Positions 26,818 to 34,526 of a stretch of DNA of 64,000 bases are shown here, piece after piece. The notes under the pieces are model-generated. The model did not search any database and had not been told where the DNA came from. It worked only from the letters and a program-made list of their open reading frames with translations. The position numbers and the translations under genes are program-made. Source of the DNA: Bacteroidia bacterium (lineage in GTDB: Bacteria > Bacteroidota > Bacteroidia > UKL13-3); NCBI GenBank assembly GCA_023151275.1, contig JAKLJI010000016.1:1-64000 (forward strand), in the 5' to 3' direction. Position 1 is the first letter of the stretch; each line of letters begins with the position of its first letter.

Positions 26818-26857
26818 CCGCCATCCTGTGGGGTACTGTCTCCTGCCCCTCAGGCGG
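26818..26857. repeat. Short hairpin repeat, copy 5
   Basis: The best-formed copy: CCGCC, CCTG and GGGG on the left pair with CCCC, CAGG and GGCGG on the right around TACTGTCTCCTG. It begins 29 bp after the T9SS stop codon, exactly as copy 4 does. Confidence 0.7.
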
Positions 26858-27014
26858 GGCGATTTAGGGTTGTAAATTTCGACTCCTTTGTTGACGGAAC
26901 CACCAAGTGGTTTGGTGAATGATTTTTTATTTTGCAGTTCAATTAAGTGTGCTGATATTCGTTCAATATCATTAACACATTGCTTTTCTTTAGAATCTAT
27001 CTCTTAGTGAAAGT

Positions 27015-27779
27015 ATGAATTTATCCTTCAATACGAAATTGGCGGAAGGCTACTCAAGTAATTCACAAATTGCAAGAATACTTACAGAGGATTGGGTGCA
27101 AAGCAATTCCTATTGTCCGGGTTGCGGTGATTTGCCCTTGGGGAGATTTAAAAACAATAGACCCGTTGCAGACTTTTACTGCAATAACTGTTCTGAAGAG
27201 TTTGAGCTGAAAAGTAAGTCTGGAAACCTTTCTAAAACCATTTCGGATGGCGCCTATTCTTCCATGATTGAACGAATTAATTCAGAAAACAATCCGAACT
27301 TCTTCTTCCTCTCCTACAATAGGGATTGGAGTGTTCAAGATTTTTTAATTATTCCCAAGCAATTTTTTACCTCAGAAATTATTATCAAACGTCCACCACT
27401 TTCGCAAACTGCCAAACGTGCAGGCTGGATAGGGTGCAATATAGATATTTCCAAAGTAGCAGATTTTGGCAAAGTTTTTTTAGTTAAAAGGTCAAAAATT
27501 ATTGACCCTGAAATGGTCAATCAGGCTTTCAAAAAAACACTTTTTTTGAGGGGCAAATCAACCGAATCAAAAGGATGGATGATTGACGTTATGAAATGTT
27601 TGGATGAGATAAAATCCACCACTTTCAGCTTGAATGAAATCTATCAATTTGAAGCCCAATTGCAATTGAAATATCCAAATAATAATTTCATCAAAGATAA
27701 AATAAGACAGCAATTACAGATGCTTAGGGATAAGGGATTAATTGAGTTCGTTGGTCGTGGTATTTATCGAAAAATTTAG
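27015..27779 (+). CDS. dpnI: DpnI-type methyl-dependent restriction endonuclease
   Basis: The 254-aa product has the same length as pneumococcal DpnI (DpnC) and matches it along its whole length as I recall that sequence. The N-terminal PD-(D/E)xK nuclease domain has catalytic Asp53, Glu64 and Lys66 (PVADF and EFELKSK) and a zinc site from CPGC (34-37) and CNNC (56-59). The C-terminal winged helix (~185-254) ends in IRQQLQMLRDKGLIEFVGRGIYRK. DpnI cuts GATC only when the adenine is methylated, so it protects a host with unmethylated GATC against Dam-modified phage or plasmid DNA. A phage-type Dam gene faces it 200 bp away. The gene follows the T9SS region and may be horizontally acquired. Confidence 0.93.
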   Translation: MNLSFNTKLAEGYSSNSQIARILTEDWVQSNSYCPGCGDLPLGRFKNNRPVADFYCNNCSEEFELKSKSGNLSKTISDGAYSSMIERINSENNPNFFFLSYNRDWSVQDFLIIPKQFFTSEIIIKRPPLSQTAKRAGWIGCNIDISKVADFGKVFLVKRSKIIDPEMVNQAFKKTLFLRGKSTESKGWMIDVMKCLDEIKSTTFSLNEIYQFEAQLQLKYPNNNFIKDKIRQQLQMLRDKGLIEFVGRGIYRKI

Positions 27780-27780
27780 C

Positions 27781-27984
27781 ATGAAAAAATACATCATAAT
27801 CACACCGGAAGGAGGGACAACTGCACCCAAACCGGATTACGAATTGCATAATTTTCAAGTCCTGGGCTTTGTTGAGAATGTGAACAACGAGACTGAGGCA
27901 ATTACAAAATTTTTGAAAGAAAATGATTGGATTTTTGATGCTGAATTCAATGTGGCAGAATTTATCCTTCATGAATTACTTTAG
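27781..27984 (+). CDS. Small protein downstream of DpnI, 67 aa
   Basis: The ATG is 1 bp after the DpnI stop codon, so the two are almost certainly co-translated. The 67-aa product is acidic (KKYIIITPEGG... then FVENVNNETEAITKFLKEN) with no signal peptide. The pneumococcal DpnI locus also has a second small gene, dpnD, of unclear function; I see no firm sequence match to DpnD, only the same position. It overlaps the 3' end of the convergent methyltransferase gene by 9 bp. Confidence 0.6.
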   Translation: MKKYIIITPEGGTTAPKPDYELHNFQVLGFVENVNNETEAITKFLKENDWIFDAEFNVAEFILHELL

Positions 27985-28455
27985 TGGAATAAACTTTCCT
28001 TCAATACCGCAATTTCTTAGTGCCTCAACATTTTGTTCTCCGTAAGCTATAAAAACACTTGGTGAACCAGGAGTTCCTACTTGCTTTCCTTCCAAATTGA
28101 AAAACTTAATTCTTCCCTTTACAAAGAGCAAAGCATCTGCATCATTCCAAACATGGCTGAAAAACGTTTTGGTTTCTGTGCGTGCAAAAATTAATGCGAT
28201 GCCGTTACCGTGTTTTTTTAACTTCTCCAACCACTGGTCCATTCCTTTCCCGTAAGGTGGATTCATGTAAACCCTTCCGAACCATTCTTTTTCCAACCCA
28301 TTTTCGTTCAGTGTATAATTGGCTTTCGCGTGCGTAAAAGGTGGATTTACGGGAGAACAGGGGTCTAAGTCAAAATCACCCAACAATTTTACCAAATTTG
28401 GCGGCGTTAACCATTCAACAGTTGTGTTTTCTGATTTGTCAAAAGTAACATCCAT
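27976..28455 (-). CDS. Phage-type DNA N6-adenine methyltransferase (Dam family)
   Basis: The 159-aa product matches the phage Dam family (Pfam Dam, PF05869): EWLTPPNLVKLL at the N-terminus, FDLDPCSPV (SAM-site region), the motif IV MNPPYGKG near residues 93-100, LIFARTETKTFF, and VKGRIKFF...GSPSVFIAYG. These enzymes methylate adenine, often in GATC, although the target of this one cannot be read from sequence. It is convergent with and overlaps the DpnI operon. If it makes methylated GATC, DpnI would cut the cell's own DNA; possible explanations are a different target, silence or acquired inactivity. All visible motifs look intact. Confidence 0.85.
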   Translation of the reverse strand: MDVTFDKSENTTVEWLTPPNLVKLLGDFDLDPCSPVNPPFTHAKANYTLNENGLEKEWFGRVYMNPPYGKGMDQWLEKLKKHGNGIALIFARTETKTFFSHVWNDADALLFVKGRIKFFNLEGKQVGTPGSPSVFIAYGEQNVEALRNCGIEGKFIPLK

Positions 28456-28614
28456 TCTTCTTGTCTTTTGGCAAATATTAGATCAAATTCTGAATTCTGA
28501 AAAATTACATGTGGATCATAATCAAATAGTTATGCACATTTTATGGCTGTTTAATTCCTTTGTTTTTGTCGTTTTGTTTGTAATTGTCTAATAGAATTAA
28601 CAATTATTAGAAAG

Positions 28615-28824
28615 TCATTCTATTTCCTTTGGTTTTGCACTCAGCAAACTTTCAATTGAATACTCTTCCTTATTCAAACCAACCAAGCGCAAGACATAGT
28701 AGGAGTGCAATTGCCGGCTTTGTTTTCTAAACCTAGGCAATATCGCTTTGCCAATCAAGAAGCTAATCCAAACCTTGCCATCAACAAGCGCATTAACACC
28801 CGTACTTCGTTTGTTTTTTTTGTC
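28615..28824 (-). pseudogene. Start-less open frame, possible gene remnant
   Basis: Between a TAA just upstream and the TGA at 28617-28615, 69 codons stay open and read like protein (VNALVDGKVWISFLIG, then RKQSRQLHSYYVLRLVGL and NKEEYSIESLLSAK). There is no ATG or GTG in frame near the 5' end. It may be the 3' remnant of a lost gene whose 5' part was replaced when the groEL downstream region was rearranged, or chance. I do not recognise the family. Confidence 0.25.
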
Positions 28825-28876
28825 TTACCTGTAGTTAGTAGTATCTCAAAATAGGCCTTGTTGGTTAACAGCCAAC

Positions 28877-28905
28877 AAAAAAAGCGGCCGCATTGCGGCC
28901 GCTTT
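28877..28905 (-). terminator. Rho-independent terminator of groESL
   Basis: GCGGCCGC, loop of 3, GCGGCCGC, followed on the minus strand by seven T's. It is a textbook intrinsic terminator ~24 bp after the groEL stop codon. Confidence 0.9.
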
Positions 28906-28928
28906 CTCTATTGGATTTGCTTTTCAGC

Positions 28929-30865
<1,937 letters not shown>

Positions 30866-30890
30866 ATATTTTTTGTTTGAAATTTTTTAG

Positions 30891-30911
30891 TTGACATCTC
30901 CTTTCTGTCAA
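30891..30911 (-). promoter_or_regulatory. Inverted repeat upstream of groESL
   Basis: TTGACA, 9-bp spacer, TGTCAA. The spacer length equals that of the CIRCE operator but the arms differ. It sits close to the groES start, where a repressor would block initiation. The 6-bp arms are short, so this is tentative. Confidence 0.35.
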
Positions 30912-31057
30912 GCCTTGTGCCAAAGCAGAAAGTGTGACAGTTTTTCCTAATCTGGCAAGCAGTTGCGAAAAAATGTCGCTTTTGGCCGAAAACTTTTATT
31001 TTGCAGCAAGATACAACCCCAGCCGGGCTATGATTGACTACCCAGAAGAATCCCGTT

Positions 31058-31621
31058 ATGCCATTTGATGAAAAAGAAGTAATCCAAGGCTGCCTTGAGG
31101 GAAAGCGAAGCAGCCAGAAACAACTTTACGAGCATTTTGCCGGAAAGATGTTAGGGGTTTGCATGCGCTACGCCAAAGACAGGGCAGAGGCCGAGGATAT
31201 GCTTCAAGAGGGATTTCTTAAAGTTTTTCAGGGCATTTCGAGATTCAAGGGGGAGGGGAGCTTTGAAGGTTGGATACGTAGAATTATGGTTTACAATGCC
31301 ATCAATCACTACAAACACCGGAGCCGGAAATTTCAGGAAGATTTAGACCGCGAAGATGTGGATGCTGTTTACCAGGACCATATCATGGAGCGTATTTCTG
31401 CCAAGGAAATTCTGGCACTTGTTCAGCATTTGCCCGAAGGGTACCGGTTAATATTCAACCTTTATGCTATTGAGGGTTATACCCACAAAGAAATTTCAGA
31501 GCAGTTGGGAATTGCCATTGGCACCAGCAAATCGCAGTATGCGCGCGCTAAACAGCACATGCAAGGTTTATTGGCCAGGCACTATCAGATTTTAAATGAG
31601 CCTTTTGAAGAAGCGAAATAG
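31058..31621 (+). CDS. ECF-type RNA polymerase sigma factor
   Basis: The 187-aa product has sigma region 2 (YAKDRAEAEDMLQEGFLKVF, then FEGWIRRIMVYNAINHYKH) and region 4 (LPEGYRLIFNLYAIEGYTHKEISEQLG followed by GTSKSQYARAK). I chose ATG 31058; the frame is open back to a TTG at 31034. It is divergent from groES. Its 3' end overlaps the next gene by 26 bp, the usual arrangement for a sigma factor and its membrane-bound regulator. Confidence 0.93.
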   Translation: MPFDEKEVIQGCLEGKRSSQKQLYEHFAGKMLGVCMRYAKDRAEAEDMLQEGFLKVFQGISRFKGEGSFEGWIRRIMVYNAINHYKHRSRKFQEDLDREDVDAVYQDHIMERISAKEILALVQHLPEGYRLIFNLYAIEGYTHKEISEQLGIAIGTSKSQYARAKQHMQGLLARHYQILNEPFEEAK

Positions 31622-33263
31622 TTTTGAAGAATCACTTAGGGAAAAGCTGTCGGAGCAGGAATTTAAACCCTCCGATTCGCTTTGGGACCGGCTTGAAAAT
31701 GAGTTGGATGGGGATTCTTTTGAACCTGCCGTGCGGGAGAAAATGGAGCAGTTGCATGTTCAACCTTCTTCCGGCACCTGGGAGAAGATTGAAGCCAAGC
31801 TGCCCCTTGAACACAAACATAAATTCATTTATTTCTGGCTGCCAGCCTTGCTGCTTTCTGCGCTTGGTCTCGGGTTTTGGTTAAACCAAACGCTGAATTC
31901 CTCACAACTTGCGCTGCAAAATCAAGCCCAAGTTTCTGCGCAGCCGCCTTCATTGGCTTATCCAATACCGGCTAAACCCAATGCTGAGGTTCAGACCAAT
32001 AATTCAACTGCCAAAAGCAGTCAGCTTAGCCCAGAACCAAATGCTAGCATTCCTGCAGTTTCTGAAAACACTTCAATTGAACCCGAATCTCGGGCAAATT
32101 CAACCAAGACAAGCACCAGCGAAAAGTTGACTAGTTCCTCGTCACCAGCTACTTTGCCTATGGAAATAACTCGGAAAACTCAAGTTTCTATATTTAATCA
32201 GGTTGAGAAAACAAAGGCAACTCAATCAAGACGAAGAACTTCAAACCGTTCAAATCAAGCCAACAATTCTGGTAATTCTGCTGCAAATGCTGCTCAAGCC
32301 GGAATTGGAATTGCTTCACATGCATTGTCAGGTCAAACTTCAAATTCGGGTTTAATTCCGGCTCCAAAGTCTTCGGAACCTGGTTCTGAAATTCTTTCCG
32401 CTACCGGAGAAGCCAATTCCCCAAAACCTAAACTGGCAGGACGCATTTTGTCGGAGGAAAAAGAGCCTATCCGCTTAGAGGATCAGCAAATCAAATTCGA
32501 TAAAGATTCAGTGGTTCATCAATCCGAGGCACATTCGGAAAATTATGAAACAGATGGGGATGTGCCGGGTAAATTTGCCATTATTGCCATGGCCGGCTTC
32601 AATTATACTGCCATGCAATTGGCAATGCCTTCTTCTTCACCCTATAATCTCGATAAATCATTTGCCTTACGTGAGGCCCTTGAAAAAGCCTCTTTTGATT
32701 GGTCGGGTGGATTTTTGCTGAGTTACCAGGTTTCATCCAAGTGGGAACTGTCAACCGGAGTTCAGATTTTAAATGTTCGCCAGTCCTTGCATTACAACCT
32801 GGAAGATGCCAATGGCAACCCCAATCATATTCAACCCAGCAGCCTGTATTTGCATCCAAACGATTCCATTGTGGAGGGTCAGGTTAAGGTGCTCGATAAC
32901 AAGTACAGCTTCACCGAGATTCCCATTTGGATTCATTATTCCTTGGGCAAAGGCGAGGTTTGGTCGGCAGAAATTATGGCAGGCTATAGCTTTGGATTGT
33001 TGAGTTCGGTAAACATGTACATGCCCGACCCAAGTTGCATAGGTTTGTTGAATGCCAACGATAAGAATTCCTTCCCCAAGTTTAAGTCGGTGCATTTTGT
33101 AAATCTGGCACCCCTAATTTCCTGGAAGATGAACAATACCATTCAGCTTGGCTTGATGCCTCAGGTAAAAATTGGGTTGAATTCTATGGTGGATAACAGC
33201 AATTGGATTAGCCAGAAACCGTATGCAGCGGGCTTGCAAGTGCTTATTCGCAAGCGTTTTTAG
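31596..33263 (+). CDS. Sigma-factor partner: membrane anchor plus outer-membrane barrel domain
   Basis: The 555-aa product begins with two copies of a short motif (FKPSDSLWDRLENEL and VQPSSGTWEKIEAKL) in a ~75-residue cytoplasmic part, followed by one membrane helix (FIYFWLPALLLSALGLGFWL). A ~220-residue Ser/Asn/Gln/Pro-rich linker then leads to a C-terminal ~225-residue domain that looks like a PorT-type outer-membrane beta-barrel (FAIIAMAGFNYTAM, WELSTGVQILNVRQSL, FTEIPIWIHYSLG, VQIL-type last strand ending RKRF). The overlap with the ECF sigma gene suggests an anti-sigma-like role. One chain joining inner membrane and outer membrane would let an envelope signal reach the sigma factor. Confidence 0.8.
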   Translation: MSLLKKRNSFEESLREKLSEQEFKPSDSLWDRLENELDGDSFEPAVREKMEQLHVQPSSGTWEKIEAKLPLEHKHKFIYFWLPALLLSALGLGFWLNQTLNSSQLALQNQAQVSAQPPSLAYPIPAKPNAEVQTNNSTAKSSQLSPEPNASIPAVSENTSIEPESRANSTKTSTSEKLTSSSSPATLPMEITRKTQVSIFNQVEKTKATQSRRRTSNRSNQANNSGNSAANAAQAGIGIASHALSGQTSNSGLIPAPKSSEPGSEILSATGEANSPKPKLAGRILSEEKEPIRLEDQQIKFDKDSVVHQSEAHSENYETDGDVPGKFAIIAMAGFNYTAMQLAMPSSSPYNLDKSFALREALEKASFDWSGGFLLSYQVSSKWELSTGVQILNVRQSLHYNLEDANGNPNHIQPSSLYLHPNDSIVEGQVKVLDNKYSFTEIPIWIHYSLGKGEVWSAEIMAGYSFGLLSSVNMYMPDPSCIGLLNANDKNSFPKFKSVHFVNLAPLISWKMNNTIQLGLMPQVKIGLNSMVDNSNWISQKPYAAGLQVLIRKRF

Positions 33264-33310
33264 TCAAAAGTGGACTTGACAAAATACTGCTTTACTTTTT
33301 AAATTCGTTA

Positions 33311-33390
33311 AGCACGGATTAGACAGTTGAACTTCGTTATAAGTTACAGAGCCGTAACAGAAGGTCAAATGCTTATTCCTGGTAAAAGTT
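33311..33390. repeat. Short relative of the MITE-like element
   Basis: An 80-bp block with ends GGATTAGACAGTTGA and TCAAATGCTTATTCC (11 of 15 inverted matches) and a central GTTAC/GTAAC palindrome. Its ACTTCGT and GGTCAAATGC segments match those of the element at 23261-23427. It lies just upstream of the gene at 33406 and may supply part of its leader. Confidence 0.45.
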
Positions 33391-33405
33391 CAAACGCAAC
33401 GAATT

Positions 33406-34125
33406 ATGAAAACCCTTGAGCAAAACTGGTTTTATTCCGGTTTGGCTGATGTGGAGTACAAGAAGTACCTGTTGCTGGCCTATTTGCAGCATGTTCAGCA
33501 CCATTTCAACCAAACCCGACTTTATCCTCAGCTGGCAGAATTGGTCATGCATTACCGCAACCTTTCCCGATTCAATGAACAGCGTAAATTTTGGGAAGAG
33601 CAGTTTCCAAAGGAGCTGAAGGAAGCCGATTTGAATGCATTCAAATTGTCGTATGAACAAGTCATACGCAACGATGCCTTGATGGAATGCATTGCCGAAA
33701 TTGTTGAATTTGCTCTTCCGGTGGTTGGCAAACACCTAGAGGAGGGACGAGAAATTTACGAGTTTGTTGAAAAAGAAATCAGCATTCAACCCATAGGCAT
33801 TTTGCCCATTTATAAAAATGAAGGGTATATTTTAATTCCGCTCGAAAAAGCCAAAGATTGGCGTGTTTTTGAATATGCCGTAAAGTTATTTGATGGGGAA
33901 GATGAAAAGTACCGTGCCATTCATATCCGTTTTCGGAAGGATTTTCCAAGAAACGCATCAAATACGCCTGAGCAGGTAAAGCTGCAATTGGTGAAAGAGT
34001 TTCCCAAATTGCCCAATCCTGCTACTTTTTCGGTTGATTATACCTTGAGTTTTCCATTTGAAGAAACCTTGCTTGAAGTAACCCGTAGGAAGTTTTCAGC
34101 CTATTTGGTTCAGCTTAGCGCATAA
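33406..34125 (+). CDS. Conserved-type hypothetical protein, 239 aa
   Basis: A soluble 239-aa protein with no signal peptide. The N-terminal half is helical (LEQNWFYSGLADVEYKKYLLLAYLQHVQ); the C-terminal half is more beta-rich (IGILPIYKNEGYILIPL, FSVDYTLSFPFEETLLEVTRRKF). I do not recognise a named domain. It stands alone between the sigma-factor pair and the convergent secG, and ends in a bidirectional terminator, so it is very likely expressed. Confidence 0.7.
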   Translation: MKTLEQNWFYSGLADVEYKKYLLLAYLQHVQHHFNQTRLYPQLAELVMHYRNLSRFNEQRKFWEEQFPKELKEADLNAFKLSYEQVIRNDALMECIAEIVEFALPVVGKHLEEGREIYEFVEKEISIQPIGILPIYKNEGYILIPLEKAKDWRVFEYAVKLFDGEDEKYRAIHIRFRKDFPRNASNTPEQVKLQLVKEFPKLPNPATFSVDYTLSFPFEETLLEVTRRKFSAYLVQLSA

Positions 34126-34160
34126 AAAAGGCCTTTCTTCATCCGAAGAAAGGCCTTTTT
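34125..34160. terminator. Bidirectional terminator
   Basis: Perfect 16-bp arms AAAAAGGCCTTTCTTC and GAAGAAAGGCCTTTTT around ATCC. A/T flanks on both sides serve the gene ending at 34125 (+) and secG (-). Confidence 0.9.
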
Positions 34161-34176
34161 AGTATTCCGAATAAGA

Positions 34177-34524
34177 TTATTGATTTGGCTGTTGTTGCTG
34201 CTGTTGAGCGCCACCGGCTGGTGCAGCTTGCTGAGCAGGAACATTTACATTCTCAATGCTTTCTTTAATACGTGAATCATTGGTGCTTTCAGTTCCTGAA
34301 CCAGAAGCTGGACGGAAGAAGTTTGAAGCCAATGAAAGAACGATTAAAACAATGGCAAATACCCAAGTTGCTTTTTCAATGACTTCGGTGCCTTTTTTTA
34401 CACCCATAATTTGGCTAGGAGCAACAAAGTTTGCTGCAATACCACCTTTGGGATTCTGAATCAATACCACACCAATCAGCAGCAAAGCCGCAACGATGAT
34501 CAGGATAAGAATGAATGTTAACAT
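34177..34524 (-). CDS. secG: Preprotein translocase subunit SecG
   Basis: The 115-aa inner-membrane protein has two membrane helices (ILILIIVAALLLIGVVLIQ and ATWVFAIVLIVLSLASNFF) joined by the conserved NPKGGIAANF segment, then a Gln/Pro/Ala-rich tail (QQQQQQPNQ). It is part of SecYEG, the channel used by every signal-peptide protein in this window. It is last in the lptE/TPR/secG unit and begins 2 bp after the preceding stop. Confidence 0.95.
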   Translation of the reverse strand: MLTFILILIIVAALLLIGVVLIQNPKGGIAANFVAPSQIMGVKKGTEVIEKATWVFAIVLIVLSLASNFFRPASGSGTESTNDSRIKESIENVNVPAQQAAPAGGAQQQQQQPNQ

Positions 34525-34526
34525 GT

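Larger units (their letters stand above)
28456..28928. other. Intergenic region, 473 bp, between methyltransferase and groEL
   Basis: It holds the upstream region of the methyltransferase gene, a start-less open frame on the minus strand (28615-28824, listed separately) and the groEL terminator (28877-28905). Confidence 0.6.

Noticed and set aside
28319..28591. 90-aa plus-strand frame opposite the methyltransferase start
   Set aside because: Overlaps the well-supported methyltransferase gene and its hydrophobic end comes from AT-rich intergenic DNA.
30870..31057. CIRCE element (HrcA operator) before groES
   Set aside because: The consensus TTAGCACTC-N9-GAGTGCTAA is not present; only a shorter, different inverted repeat is.
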